36,891 nucleotides of DNA from Sporosarcina sp. P13 (GCF_002743055.1 NZ_PDYM01000032.1:1-36891); one strand, 5' to 3'. Positions 1 to 9,159 are shown, counted from the stretch's first letter. Notes: generated by a model not told the origin, from the letters alone. Made by a program: numbers and translations.

Positions 1-69
1 ATCGTTGCTCGACATATTTCCGATACTGGAGTCAGTAAAGGTCTGCTTTCTATCATCGCTTCGGCACGT

Positions 70-140
70 GGGGGATTGCCTCCCGCCAGGAGCCAGCTAG
101 CGAAGGTCGCGCTAGTAGTCTCCTGGCTTCGGCTGACCCC
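70..140. repeat. Long imperfect hairpin
   Basis: GCCAGGAGCCAGCTAGCG (85-102) pairs with CGCTAGTAGTCTCCTGGC (110-127), separated by a short loop, and GGGG (71-74) can close the outer stem with CCCC (137-140). The length and GC content far exceed a simple terminator and there is no T-tract. It may belong to the same kind of intergenic palindromic element as the two repeats that follow, but its sequence is different. Confidence 0.55.
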
Positions 141-224
141 GCAGTTGTGCCTTCGCTTTTTGAGTATAGTCTAGTTCTAGTAGTCTTTGGTACGTAGTAA
201 AAATTCACTTTTAGACTACAAAAT

Positions 225-406
225 ACTATGCCACTTACTCCCCCTCACCAAACGAAGGCGCCTTACAAGCGGTAGGCGGAGCAATAAGACGGATAGGTGC
301 CCTTCCTATCTGGCTTATTGTGGGAGCCATCCGCCAGCGCCGCAGTGGGTTCAGTGACGAATTGCTTCTCTATATAAAGAAGCGGATTAAAGTGTCTAGA
401 ACTTCC
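225..406. repeat. Intergenic palindromic repeat, copy 1
   Basis: A ~180-bp unit that begins with CTATGCCACTTAC and ends in a degraded complement (AAAGTGTCTAGAACTT). Its core (269-343) folds as nested stems: GCGG-TA-GGCGGA with TCCGCCA-GCGCCGC, then AATAAG with CTTATT, then GGATAGG with CCTATCT. A second copy lies 205 bp downstream, and the arms differ between copies while pairing is kept. No ribosome binding site or convincing reading frame goes with it. Confidence 0.75.
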
Positions 407-429
407 GAATCCCTTACTAACGTCAAAAA

Positions 430-609
430 ACTATGCCACTTACCACTCCTTACTAAACGAAGGCGCCTTACAAGCGGTAGGCGGAGCAATGAGACAGAGA
501 GGCGCACTTCCTTTCTGGCTCATCGCGGGAGCCATCCGCCAGCGCCGCAGTGAGTACAGTGACGATCACTTCCCTACATACAGCAGCGGATTGAAGTGGC
601 TTAAACTTA
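430..609. repeat. Intergenic palindromic repeat, copy 2
   Basis: Second copy of the element at 225-406. The core hairpin (474-548) has AATGAG pairing with CTCATC where copy 1 has AATAAG with CTTATT, so an A-T pair is replaced by a G-C pair. The ends are inverted repeats: GCCACTT near 435 and AAGTGGC near 595. This resembles a MITE or a REP-like Bacillales intergenic element; no transposase is nearby and no target duplication was identified. Confidence 0.75.
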
Positions 610-662
610 CTACATAGACCTTGCAGCTGTACATCGTATCGGTGTGTAATCCATATAAAAAA

Positions 663-690
663 GCACTCGGAAAGTGACTACTCCGAGTGC
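663..690 (-). terminator. Intrinsic terminator of the fetAB operon
   Basis: GCACTCGG (663-670) pairs with CCGAGTGC (683-690), with T-tracts on both sides (ATAAAAAA before, TCTTTTTG after), so it may work in both directions. The stop codon of the permease gene lies inside the hairpin. Confidence 0.85.
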
Positions 691-1439
691 TCTTTTTGTA
701 CCATTTGCATACGCTCATTAAACAATGTTGGATAGGACAGTAAACCTAAGCAAACACTCGTCATAGCAGCTGTTGTTAATAGCAGAAAGATGACTAATAT
801 TTGAAACTGCACAGCCTCTAACGGATCTGCACCTGCAATAATCTGTCCACTCATCATACCTGGTAATTGTACAAGTCCCATAGTTTTTTGGCTTTCTATT
901 GTCGGTATCATACTTGCTTGAATCGAACGGATTAACTGCTTATGTATCGCTTGTTTTGGTGTACCACCTAAAGAAAGAATTAATTCACTTTCGGATCGAT
1001 GCGCTTCTACTTCAGAAACAAATCGATTAAGGAATAAAATAGCCAACACCATCGAGTTACCGACTACCATGCCAGTAATCGAAATAATATATTGCGCGGT
1101 AGCTGGTACAATTTTGAAGCCGAGTAGAATTCCTTGGGTCAGGACTTCCAACAACACAAACGTGACAATTAGTTTCCACGTAATCCCTTTTATTTGCTGA
1201 CCTTTTTTGCGGGCATTCTGTACAGCCGCACCTATCATTAGCGATACCATCAAAAAGATAAATACAAAGCTCTCCGAATCAAAGACGAATTTCAGCACGA
1301 AACCGACCAGTAATAATTGGATGGTTGAACGCACCGTTGCAATAATGGTATCGCGCTCGAGTTGTAAACCAAGCGTTTTAGATAATGCAATGGGAATCAA
1401 GACGAATATGAGCGTCAGTAACAAGGCAGTTGTACTCAC
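678..1439 (-). CDS. fetB: FetB-type ABC permease (UPF0014, YbbM)
   Basis: Integral membrane protein of 253 aa, the usual length for the UPF0014/FetB family. It has a run of hydrophobic segments from residue 5 onward and the family's conserved centre (MVVGNSMVLAILFLNRF, then GLVQLPGMMSGQIIAGADPL). In E. coli FetAB is linked to iron export and oxidative-stress resistance; that role is transferred by homology and the metal is not shown here. The start is GTG with a GAAGGGGG ribosome binding site, and it overlaps the upstream ATPase stop (GTGA), so the two are translationally coupled. The last codons fold into the terminator hairpin. Confidence 0.88.
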   Translation of the reverse strand: MSTTALLLTLIFVLIPIALSKTLGLQLERDTIIATVRSTIQLLLVGFVLKFVFDSESFVFIFLMVSLMIGAAVQNARKKGQQIKGITWKLIVTFVLLEVLTQGILLGFKIVPATAQYIISITGMVVGNSMVLAILFLNRFVSEVEAHRSESELILSLGGTPKQAIHKQLIRSIQASMIPTIESQKTMGLVQLPGMMSGQIIAGADPLEAVQFQILVIFLLLTTAAMTSVCLGLLSYPTLFNERMQMVQKEHSE

Positions 1440-2182
1440 TTGAATTCCCCCTTCAAAAATCGATTGACGGAAGGTATTTCAGAATATTGCAAAACCTCAA
1501 TCTCCCCTGTTTCTACTAGCTTCCCATCTACCATGATCCAAGCATACTGTCCCATTCGCTTCGCTTGTTCTAAATTATGCGTAATCCAAATGACAGTAAT
1601 TTGATATGTTTCATTTAAGTTTCGAATCAAATCCTCCACTTCATTCAGTGAAGAAGGATCAAGCGCTGACGTAATTTCATCTAGCAACAAGATTTTAGAT
1701 TCATTTAGCAACGTTCTAGCAATGGATACCTTTTGTTGCTGACCGCCAGAAAGGTTTTGACTGTCACTTGTAAGATATTTACGTTCGAGTCCCACTTGAT
1801 CTAGAATAGTTAACGCCTTCTCTTCACTCAATTCCTTACCCTGAAGACGCAAAGGCAATGCTAAATTATCAAAGACACTTCCAGTAATCATTGGAGAGTT
1901 TTGTAATACTATTCCTGCCCTGCGCCGCAAATCAATCGGAGTAATCTCATCTACTCGCTGCCCTTCTAAGTAAATCTCTCCTGTAGTTGGACTCAACAAC
2001 CCATTGCACATTTTGAGTAAAGTTGTCTTTCCCGCACCGGAAGGACCAACTAACACAGTGATTTTCTGTTCAGGAAATGATCCCGTAATATCCCGTAAAA
2101 TAGTCGTGTCTTGTACATGATAAGAGACTCTTTGGAAATGGATCGCTGGTTCGTACATCGAATGACTCCGTTCCTCATCCAT
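1436..2182 (-). CDS. fetA: FetA-type ABC transporter ATP-binding protein
   Basis: ATPase partner of the permease that follows. Counting from the ATG at 2182 (248 aa), a Walker A motif GPSGAGKTT lies near residue 48, the ABC signature LSGGQQQKVSIAR near 144, and Walker B ILLLDEITSALDP near 165, with a switch His after it (WITHN). All nucleotide-binding elements are intact. I chose this ATG because AAAAGGTG lies 6 nt upstream; an in-frame GTG 9 nt earlier and an ATG 24 nt later are alternatives. Together the pair forms a two-gene export ABC transporter, most likely for iron or another transition metal. Confidence 0.87.
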   Translation of the reverse strand: MDEERSHSMYEPAIHFQRVSYHVQDTTILRDITGSFPEQKITVLVGPSGAGKTTLLKMCNGLLSPTTGEIYLEGQRVDEITPIDLRRRAGIVLQNSPMITGSVFDNLALPLRLQGKELSEEKALTILDQVGLERKYLTSDSQNLSGGQQQKVSIARTLLNESKILLLDEITSALDPSSLNEVEDLIRNLNETYQITVIWITHNLEQAKRMGQYAWIMVDGKLVETGEIEVLQYSEIPSVNRFLKGEFK

Positions 2183-2209
2183 TGATTTCACCTTTTCTAC
2201 TTTCAGTCA

Positions 2210-2908
2210 TTAATCTAATTTCAATAAATCTAGTGGCGTAATAATGCCAATCAGCTTTTCATCTTTACCGCCTTGCTCTGTAATAAGTAAAGCTTCCAAA
2301 CGGTTGCCCGATATAATGGATTTTCTAAAGTAACCTTCCGCCTCATAAACTGACATCGTACTTTTGACAAATCGATACGTTTTTTTACGTTTCTCATGAT
2401 TATAAATATCCAATAATGTCGGTATTTCCCGGGAAATGTTTTCGTTTTCCTGACCTGCTAGCCAATTCATTATACCATTCGCCGTAATTAGACCAATAAA
2501 CTTCCCTTTTTGATAAATAGGTAACTGATTAAAGTTCTTTTCTCTCACTATTTTCAATCCCGCCGCTAATGATTCATCGGCTTGTAAAGTATGTACTTTT
2601 CGCTCGAATAATTCCTTTACCGTCACCGGGTGTGAAAGTTTCTTCTCAATCAATTCAATTGTTTCCACAATCACGTCATGAGGCTCTGCAATAGCATAAT
2701 CTAAACCTGTTCGATTATGTACAATTGCATTGCGCAGACTACCAAACTCCTTTAAGTCATCCTCATAATGTGCAATAAGTGCATGTTGATGTTTAGCTTT
2801 GTCAACTTTCTTTGCGAATGACAAATGACTTGGCAAGTCTGTAATTTTCATCAGCGACTTATCAATACGGTTATATGCAACTAAAAAACGCTCTGAATTT
2901 TTCACCAA
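2210..2908 (-). CDS. CBS-domain protein with HEPN-like N-terminus
   Basis: A protein of about 232 aa. The C-terminal ~135 residues hold two CBS motifs (FNQLPIYQKGKFIGLITANGI and LEALLITEQ...LIGIITPLDLL), the Bateman module that senses adenosyl ligands. The N-terminal helical part has LRNAIVH (Arg near residue 59, His near 64), which matches the R-x4-H signature of HEPN domains, often nucleases or nucleotide-binding helical bundles. Function is unknown; a ligand-gated RNA- or nucleotide-binding protein is an inference. The start is uncertain: TTG at 2908 sits 8 nt after GAGGGG, and GTG at 2917 is the alternative. It lies just upstream of fetAB, 27 nt away, and could be co-transcribed. Confidence 0.72.
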   Translation of the reverse strand: MVKNSERFLVAYNRIDKSLMKITDLPSHLSFAKKVDKAKHQHALIAHYEDDLKEFGSLRNAIVHNRTGLDYAIAEPHDVIVETIELIEKKLSHPVTVKELFERKVHTLQADESLAAGLKIVREKNFNQLPIYQKGKFIGLITANGIMNWLAGQENENISREIPTLLDIYNHEKRKKTYRFVKSTMSVYEAEGYFRKSIISGNRLEALLITEQGGKDEKLIGIITPLDLLKLD

Positions 2909-3004
2909 TATTGACACCCCTCTCTATATAGGCAAAGTATATCATATTCCGACAGAATCCAAGCCTATAGATGATAGGTTATATAGGAAGTCTAAAGACA
3001 AAAA

Positions 3005-3045
3005 AAGTTATTTAAACATCTGAATGACAGACGTTTAAATAACTT
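3005..3045 (-). terminator. Intrinsic terminator after yjiH
   Basis: AAGTTATTTAAACATCTG pairs with CAGACGTTTAAATAACTT, with a run of six A's immediately left of it that reads as a T-tract on the minus strand. It ends the hut/yjiH transcript. Confidence 0.88.
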
Positions 3046-3052
3046 TCATTTT

Positions 3053-4375
3053 CTATAATACTAAAAATGCAATGGGTGTGACGATGATCAACGTCAAAAT
3101 TACACGCTGTACCCAAATGATTAACAGTTTAGGAATGGAAATTGGAATTTCTGTCGCTACAATACAAGGCACGAGTGCGGAGAAGAAAATGATTCCCGAT
3201 ACAGATACTACTCCGATAATGAACTTTGAAATCACTGCTGACTCCGCAACAAGTAATGCAGGTAAGAACATTTCCGCAATACCAAGTGCACTCGCTTTTG
3301 CAACTAGCATAGGCTCTGGGACTTGCATCAAGTATGTGAATGGATAGAATATATAGCCGATCCAATCAAACACCGGTGTATATTCTGCTAGTACTAATCC
3401 TAATAATCCAATTGACAAAATGGAAGGTAAAATCGCCATTGTCATCATAATTCCATCTTTTAGATTGACACCAATGTTTTTTGCGACGCTAGGAGCAGAA
3501 GAAACGGTCTCCATCGCCTCGTCCCATGCTGCTACCATTCGATTTCCTGTCGGCTTTACTTCAGGCTGAGGTGTCGATCCTTCATAATACTCATCTTTCA
3601 TCGAAGCAAGGGGCCAGATGCGTACCGTAATTCCTGTTACGATGAACGTTACAACTAATGTGAGCCAGAAATATAAATTCCACATACTCATCAAATCGAG
3701 CGTTTTCGCTACAACAACCATGAATGTGGCAGATACAGTAGAGAAACCTGTGGCGATAATTGCCGCTTCTCTTGCTGTATATTTCCCTTCCTTATACACA
3801 CGATTGGTGATGAGAAGTCCTAATGAGTAGGATCCAACAAAGGACGCGACTGCATCAATAGCTGAACGTCCTGGAGTTTTCCAAATTGGACGCATAACAG
3901 GTTGCATGAGTACGCCAATGAATTCAAGTAAGCCATAACTAACGAGTAGCGCCAAGAAAATTGCACCGATTGGAACTAATAATCCAACAGGTATAACCAA
4001 TTTATTTAGCAAGAAAGGCCCCATATCTGGTTCAAACAGCCAAGCGGGTCCTATATTGAAGATTAAAAGTATTCCTACTACAAAACCGACTACTTTAAAT
4101 ATCGAAAACACTATATCAACTGTAGACTTCTTCCAAGTACCTGAAATAAACGGATATACAGCACCCACTAATAAAATGAGTAATGCATAGTATGGTAAGA
4201 CAGCGCTTACATTCGTCTGAAGCCATGTAACGATATGGTCTAGCATAATTGAATCTTTCTCACCTATGGTCACTGGAACGAAAAACATGAATGCTCCAAT
4301 TGCACTATAAACAAAGAACTTCCACATACCTGGGTTTGTTTTAGTTGTCGCCATTTCTTTTACCTGATCCATCAT
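3053..4375 (-). CDS. YjiH-type nucleoside-recognition membrane protein
   Basis: A membrane protein of about 440 aa with roughly ten hydrophobic segments and the Gate/nucleoside-recognition features of the YjiH family (for example AIDAVASFVGSYSLGLLITN and LVAKASALGIAEMFLPALLV). Homologues commonly sit beside hut genes in Bacillales, so a role in uptake of histidine or a breakdown product is possible but unproven. The frame is open upstream to 4447, but that extension runs through a terminator-like hairpin. The ATG pair at 4375/4372 follows a GGGGGGAG ribosome binding site, so I start there. It comes after hutI with a ~78-nt gap. Confidence 0.8.
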   Translation of the reverse strand: MMDQVKEMATTKTNPGMWKFFVYSAIGAFMFFVPVTIGEKDSIMLDHIVTWLQTNVSAVLPYYALLILLVGAVYPFISGTWKKSTVDIVFSIFKVVGFVVGILLIFNIGPAWLFEPDMGPFLLNKLVIPVGLLVPIGAIFLALLVSYGLLEFIGVLMQPVMRPIWKTPGRSAIDAVASFVGSYSLGLLITNRVYKEGKYTAREAAIIATGFSTVSATFMVVVAKTLDLMSMWNLYFWLTLVVTFIVTGITVRIWPLASMKDEYYEGSTPQPEVKPTGNRMVAAWDEAMETVSSAPSVAKNIGVNLKDGIMMTMAILPSILSIGLLGLVLAEYTPVFDWIGYIFYPFTYLMQVPEPMLVAKASALGIAEMFLPALLVAESAVISKFIIGVVSVSGIIFFSALVPCIVATEIPISIPKLLIIWVQRVILTLIIVTPIAFLVL

Positions 4376-4418
4376 TTCTCCCCCCTCAAATTCGTTCTCT
4401 TCTTGCGAAAAACACAGC

Positions 4419-4445
4419 GCAAGAACGTTTTCTAGACGTTCTTGC
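4419..4445 (-). terminator. Hairpin with T-tract between hutI and yjiH
   Basis: GCAAGAACGT (4419-4428) pairs exactly with ACGTTCTTGC (4436-4445); on the minus strand it is followed by GCTGTGTTTTT. This is a terminator or attenuator inside the hut-yjiH cluster, so expression of the membrane protein may be lower than, or uncoupled from, that of hutUI. Confidence 0.75.
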
Positions 4446-4453
4446 ACAGTCCT

Positions 4454-5707
4454 TTAACCGACGATTAATTGACCTTTTTTCCACACTTTTTCTACGTGGT
4501 TGACTCCGAATAAGTACTGTAGTTCTTGATAGCTACCAATATCCCACATGACGACATCACCTTGCTTACCTACTTCTAAAGAACCTGACCGATCTTCCAC
4601 TTTGATCGCGCTAGCTGCATTTATTGTCGCTGCAACTAAGGCTTCTGCCGGCGTCAAGCGCATAGAAATACAAGCTAAGTTCATGACAAGTGGCATAGAT
4701 GTTGTCGGTGAAGAACCCGGATTGCAGTCTGTTGAAATCGCTACTGCCATTCCCGCATCAATCATTTGACGTCCTTTCGCTGCTTCTTCGCGAAGGAATA
4801 GAGCTGTTGCCGGCAACAAACATGCGATGACTCCAGCTGCCGCCATATCTTCAATTCCTTGGTCAGATGCTTTCAATAAATGCTCGGCAGAAATTGCGCC
4901 TACTTTGGCAGCGAGTTCTGCTCCGCCATACGATACGATTTCATCTGCATGAATTTTAGGCGTTAACCCCAATTTTTTCCCTGCTTCTAAAATACGTTCA
5001 GATTGCTCTGGAGTGAAGACATCTTTTTCACAAAATACATCATTGAATACAGCTAATTTCTCTTCTGCTACTGCCGGAAGCATTTCATTGATGATCAAAT
5101 CTACAAATGCTTCTTCATTCCCTTTATATTCTTTAGGTACAGCATGAGCACCCATAAATGTAGGGATAATTTCTACCGCATGCTGCTCATTTAAACGCTT
5201 CGCCACTCGCAACTGCTTCATTTCGGTTTCAAAATCCAAACCGTAACCACTTTTTCCTTCAACTGTCGTCACACCGTGTTTTGCGAATGAATCCAATCGA
5301 CGAGTAGTTTGCTCGACTAGTTCATCTTCTGTTGCTTCACGAGTCATACGGGAAGTCGCGTGGATTCCCCCGCCGGCATTCATAATATCCATATACGTTG
5401 CGCCTTCAAGACGCATTTCAAATTCACGTTCTCGGCTTCCACCATACACTACATGCGTATGTGGATCGACTAGACCTGGAGTAACTAATCGTCCTATCGC
5501 ATCGACGATATCCGCTTCATTCGCACGATTAGCAAATTGTTGTTCTAACTGTTCAGTCGTACCAACCGCCACAATTTTGCCGTCCTCGATCCAGACACTT
5601 CCGTCTTCAATGATCGCAAGGTTCGACATGTCTTTGCCCTTACGCGGTCCATTTTCACCAGCAATAGTTGCTAGTTCTTTTGCGTGTTTAATCCATAGAG
5701 GTTTCAA
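4454..5707 (-). CDS. hutI: Imidazolonepropionase
   Basis: Third enzyme of histidine degradation: hydrolyses 4-imidazolone-5-propanoate to N-formimino-L-glutamate in the cytosol. The 417-aa length is normal. Amidohydrolase metal-site elements are present: DPHTHVVYGG near residue 81, IHADEIVSYGG near 253, and STDCNPGSSPT near 326. The start is TTG, one base after the hutU stop codon (TAATTG), with a GAAGGTGG site inside the end of hutU, so translation is coupled. It is the second hut gene of the operon hutU-hutI-yjiH. Confidence 0.96.
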   Translation of the reverse strand: MKPLWIKHAKELATIAGENGPRKGKDMSNLAIIEDGSVWIEDGKIVAVGTTEQLEQQFANRANEADIVDAIGRLVTPGLVDPHTHVVYGGSREREFEMRLEGATYMDIMNAGGGIHATSRMTREATEDELVEQTTRRLDSFAKHGVTTVEGKSGYGLDFETEMKQLRVAKRLNEQHAVEIIPTFMGAHAVPKEYKGNEEAFVDLIINEMLPAVAEEKLAVFNDVFCEKDVFTPEQSERILEAGKKLGLTPKIHADEIVSYGGAELAAKVGAISAEHLLKASDQGIEDMAAAGVIACLLPATALFLREEAAKGRQMIDAGMAVAISTDCNPGSSPTTSMPLVMNLACISMRLTPAEALVAATINAASAIKVEDRSGSLEVGKQGDVVMWDIGSYQELQYLFGVNHVEKVWKKGQLIVG

Positions 5708-7390
5708 TTATTTTCCACCTTCCAACATTGGCATATTAATTCCTTTTTCCTTTGCTGTTTGAATCGCAATATCATAGCCTGCATCTGCGTGACGAACAAC
5801 ACCCATACCAGGATCTGTTGTCAATACGCGCTCAAGGCGTGCTTCCGCTTCTTTCGTTCCGTCCGCCACGATAACCATTCCCGAGTGTTGAGAATATCCC
5901 ATACCTACACCGCCGCCATGGTGAAGTGAAATCCACGTTGCCCCACCCACTGCGTTGATCATAGCATTCAAGATTGGCCAGTCAGAGACGACATCTGATC
6001 CATCTTTCATCGCTTCTGTTTCACGGTTAGGTGAAGAAACTGAACCTGAATCTAAGTGGTCACGACCGATAACGATCGGTGCACTTAATTCACCACTCGC
6101 CACCATATCATTGATGATTTTACCGAAGCGCGCTCGTTCTCCATAACCTAACCAGCAAATTCGAGCAGGTAAGCCTTGGAACTGAATCTTTTCTTGCGCC
6201 ATCTTAATCCAATTACAAAGATGCGTATTATAGCTAAATTCACGTAAAATCACTTCATCTGTTTTACGGATATCTTCCGGATCACCAGAAAGTGCTACCC
6301 AGCGGAAAGGTCCTTTTCCTTCGCAGAATTGAGGACGGATGTAAGCCGGTACAAATCCAGGAAAATCAAATGCACGTTCCACGCCTTCGTCTTTCGCTAC
6401 TTGACGGATATTATTACCATAGTCAAATGTGATTGCGCCTTTATCCATCATGTCAATCATCGCTGCTACGTGTTGTGCCATAGCTTTCTTCGAGAGTTTC
6501 ACATATTCTTCTGGATTGGATTCACGAAGTTGTGCCGCGTCTTCAAGAGACATTTTAGATGGAATATAGCCATTCAATGGATCATGAGCAGACGTTTGAT
6601 CTGTTAGAACATCCGGAATAAATCCGCGTGCAATCATTTCTGGCAATAGGTCTGATGCGTTTCCTAATAAGCCTATCGATAATGCTTTACCTTCTGCTTT
6701 TGCTTCCTCTGCAAGTCGAATCGCTTCATCTAGCGAATCCGTCTTAACGTCTGTATAGCGTGTTTCAATTCGACGATCGATCCGTGTTTCATCGACTTCA
6801 ATTCCGATACAAACTCCGCCTGCCATAGTGACTGCTAGTGGTTGGGCACCACCCATGCCGCCTAGCCCTGCCGTTAATGTGATCGTTCCTTTTAAAGAAC
6901 CACCATAATGTTGGTTCGCTAGTTCAGCAAACGTTTCATATGTCCCTTGCACAATCCCTTGTGAACCGATGTAGATCCAGCTTCCCGCAGTCATTTGGCC
7001 GTACATCATCAAGCCTTTTTTATCTAGCTCGTGGAATGTATCCCAGTTCGCATAAGCGGGTACGATATTTGAATTTGCAATCAAGACACGTGGTGCATTT
7101 TCATGTGTTTTGAAAATAACAACCGGCTTCCCTGATTGAACAAGTAATGTTTCATCATTCTCTAATTCTTTCAATGAACGAACAATCGCGTCGAAACTTT
7201 CCCAGTTACGTGCCGCCTTACCAATTCCACCGTAGACGACCAATTTATCTGGATGCTCTGCCACGTCGGGATGTAAATTATTCATCAACATGCGAAGGGC
7301 TGCTTCTTGTTGCCACCCTTTCGTATGAAGTTCTGTTCCTGTATAGTGAATTACTTTTGCTGCTGCTGTATTTGTCGGTTTTACTGTCAT
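5708..7390 (-). CDS. hutU: Urocanate hydratase
   Basis: Converts urocanate to 4-imidazolone-5-propanoate using a tightly bound NAD+. At 560 aa it has the usual length. Recognisable stretches are [12 protein letters not shown], the glycine-rich [20 protein letters not shown] (NAD-binding region), the catalytic-cysteine segment [15 protein letters not shown] and [19 protein letters not shown]. The open frame extends to 7453, but the ATG at 7390 follows GAGGAGGT at good spacing and matches family N-termini. It is the first gene of the hut operon here; histidase (hutH) and formiminoglutamase (hutG) are outside the window. A cre site and a palindrome lie upstream. Confidence 0.97.
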   Translation of the reverse strand: MTVKPTNTAAAKVIHYTGTELHTKGWQQEAALRMLMNNLHPDVAEHPDKLVVYGGIGKAARNWESFDAIVRSLKELENDETLLVQSGKPVVIFKTHENAPRVLIANSNIVPAYANWDTFHELDKKGLMMYGQMTAGSWIYIGSQGIVQGTYETFAELANQHYGGSLKGTITLTAGLGGMGGAQPLAVTMAGGVCIGIEVDETRIDRRIETRYTDVKTDSLDEAIRLAEEAKAEGKALSIGLLGNASDLLPEMIARGFIPDVLTDQTSAHDPLNGYIPSKMSLEDAAQLRESNPEEYVKLSKKAMAQHVAAMIDMMDKGAITFDYGNNIRQVAKDEGVERAFDFPGFVPAYIRPQFCEGKGPFRWVALSGDPEDIRKTDEVILREFSYNTHLCNWIKMAQEKIQFQGLPARICWLGYGERARFGKIINDMVASGELSAPIVIGRDHLDSGSVSSPNRETEAMKDGSDVVSDWPILNAMINAVGGATWISLHHGGGVGMGYSQHSGMVIVADGTKEAEARLERVLTTDPGMGVVRHADAGYDIAIQTAKEKGINMPMLEGGK

Positions 7391-7414
7391 ATTCATGACC
7401 TCCTCATAAGTTAC

Positions 7415-7430
7415 TCTTAGTATACTAAGA
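7415..7430. promoter_or_regulatory. Perfect 16-bp palindrome before hutU
   Basis: TCTTAGTATACTAAGA is a perfect inverted repeat 25 bp upstream of the hutU start. It contains TATACT, which could also serve as a -10 element. The same core (CTTAGTATACT) is found upstream of the LytTR gene at 11085-11104. A repressor operator is an inference. Confidence 0.55.
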
Positions 7431-7491
7431 ATAATCTCACAATATCTTTGCATTTTAATGACTATTTTATATTTAGTTTACACAGTTTAAA

Positions 7492-7505
7492 GGAAAACGT
7501 TTTCA
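7492..7505 (-). promoter_or_regulatory. Candidate CcpA cre site for hutU
   Basis: The minus strand reads TGAAAACGTTTTCC, which matches the cre consensus TGWAANCGNTNWCA at all but the last base. It lies about 100 bp upstream of the hutU start. In B. subtilis the hut operon is under CcpA catabolite repression, so the location makes sense. Confidence 0.75.
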
Positions 7506-7555
7506 TTTATATTTTATTAACAAAGACTATCAATTATTACGTTAGATAAACATCT

Positions 7556-8986
7556 TTATGACTGACGGAAGGCATACGGTGTCCATCCCGTCGCTTCTTT
7601 AAATCGTTTACTGAAATAGGCTGGATGTGAAAAGCCTGCAGTCTCCGCCACGTCAGCAATCGCTAAATCTGTCTCTTTTAATAGACGTTTCGCTTGTTCG
7701 ATACGGATTCTCAGTAACGCATCACGAAATGATTCATCCGCTTCCTTCGCATATTTACGGCTCAATGTACTTTTATGCATCTTCATTTCCTCAGCACAAT
7801 CCGCCAAGTTCCAAGAAGAATTCCAGTAGTTCATAACCATTCGCTCACGCACTTTCCCTACAAAGTCTTGTGAAATATGCAGATCACTCGATGTTTGAAT
7901 CAAGTCATTACTAAACGCGATGAAAGACTGGATAATATGGTACATCACAGGCTCCTGAATCGTTTTATTAAATAGTGCATGATACGCTTGTTCCACTTTC
8001 GAAGTCTGCAACGAATTCGCCATCATGTAGCGACGCATTTGTGCCAAAATACTCGTTAGTCGAACACGCACCATCTCAGGATTCGGATATGGCTGTTCCA
8101 AAGTTAGAAAGTCATATTCTAACCACTCACGAATACTTTGCAGTTGCTGTTTGTTCAACATCTCAATCCATTTTTGCTGATCAATTGGTGACAGAAACGG
8201 ATCAAGTTCCTTCCATTGAAAGTCTTCTTCAATCTGCATGAGGATATCGTAGCCATCATAGAAAATTCGTTCATGGAATAACCGCATATTCGAATAAAGC
8301 AGACGGTAGCTCACTTGCTCTTCTTCTTTATAAAGATAAATTGTCAGCAACGCATCTGATTGAAGTTTCCATTGTGAGAAAAATACACGATACGCTTCAT
8401 GTAGTGACTGCATTTCACGGAGACGATGAATGACGAGTACATGATCCGAAAACGGAAAGACTTGAAATGCAGATGGAAAATCATAACGTTTCAGTTTGTC
8501 TACGAGTATGTCTAGTACTTCAAGATCGGATATAGCTAGCAAACTCACGCATATCGGATATTCCGTTAATGTATCGCGGATCAATAAGTCTTCATACGAA
8601 ATCAAGTTTTTTCCTATAGGGGCCGGTTGTGCTCTGTCTACATTTTCATTGCGCCAACGAAATCGGATTTGCTGTATTTGCTTTAACAATCTTTCAGGGG
8701 GAAATGGCCGAAAAAGTACGTCTTCTGCTTTAAGCGTAAGTGCTTGATAGACCGTTTGGAACGTTCGCTCAGATGATATCCCAAGCCAAATCGTCTGTGC
8801 CGGCAATTCAACATCTTCTTTTTTGATAAAGTCCATATCGATAATATAGAGATACGCATCCGAAAAATTACGTAGGACGCTCACTTCGTCTGTCACCTCT
8901 ACTGTGACATCATTCCATTGTGAGGTTAGAAGCCATTGTAGACCTTGTGCTTCTAATGGGTCTTTTATAAGAAGTAGTATTTTCAT
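7556..8986 (-). CDS. AraC-family regulator with degenerate receiver
   Basis: Likely transcriptional regulator of 476 aa. The N-terminus (MKILLLIKDPLEAQGLQWLL...YLYIIDMDF) resembles a response-regulator receiver but lacks the paired acidic residues after strand 1, so it may not be phosphorylated. The middle (~130-360) is not recognised. The C-terminal ~100 residues are a double HTH of AraC type (LADCAEEMKMHKSTLSRKYAKEA, then IADVAETAGFSHPAYFSKRFK). The start at 8986 follows CGAGGTG; the longer frame to 9076 has no such site. It lies immediately upstream of hutU on the same strand and is a good candidate to control the hut operon, but that is inference from position. Confidence 0.82.
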   Translation of the reverse strand: MKILLLIKDPLEAQGLQWLLTSQWNDVTVEVTDEVSVLRNFSDAYLYIIDMDFIKKEDVELPAQTIWLGISSERTFQTVYQALTLKAEDVLFRPFPPERLLKQIQQIRFRWRNENVDRAQPAPIGKNLISYEDLLIRDTLTEYPICVSLLAISDLEVLDILVDKLKRYDFPSAFQVFPFSDHVLVIHRLREMQSLHEAYRVFFSQWKLQSDALLTIYLYKEEEQVSYRLLYSNMRLFHERIFYDGYDILMQIEEDFQWKELDPFLSPIDQQKWIEMLNKQQLQSIREWLEYDFLTLEQPYPNPEMVRVRLTSILAQMRRYMMANSLQTSKVEQAYHALFNKTIQEPVMYHIIQSFIAFSNDLIQTSSDLHISQDFVGKVRERMVMNYWNSSWNLADCAEEMKMHKSTLSRKYAKEADESFRDALLRIRIEQAKRLLKETDLAIADVAETAGFSHPAYFSKRFKEATGWTPYAFRQS

Positions 8987-9159
8987 TATGTATTCACCTC
9001 GTCTTAGGTAGTTGCTATGTATTGTAGCATAGTGACATTGGAATCTTCTGTCGTTCAATCTTTTAAAAAAATGCAACGTACTATCTCATTCATCCAATGA
9101 AGCGGCACAGTTCTACATTTTTTTTGAACATACGCTAGAAGAGAAGGAGGTGCTTGCAT

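Larger units (their letters stand above)
1..662. other. Gene-free left end with structured repeats
   Basis: I see no credible gene in this stretch. One 77-codon frame at 320-553 is open but lies across the repeat hairpins, has no ribosome binding site and reads as low-complexity Arg/Ser-rich sequence. What the region does hold is a long hairpin (about 70-140) and two copies of a ~180-bp element (225-406 and 430-609), described separately. It ends at the terminator of the metal-export operon. Confidence 0.7.

Noticed and set aside
320..553. 77-codon open frame on the plus strand
   Set aside because: It runs across two copies of the hairpin repeat, has no ribosome binding site and gives a low-complexity basic peptide; the two repeat copies differ in ways that keep base pairing, not codons.
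4376..4447. N-terminal extension of the YjiH protein
   Set aside because: It would be translated through a perfect terminator hairpin, while a strong ribosome binding site sits right before ATG 4375.
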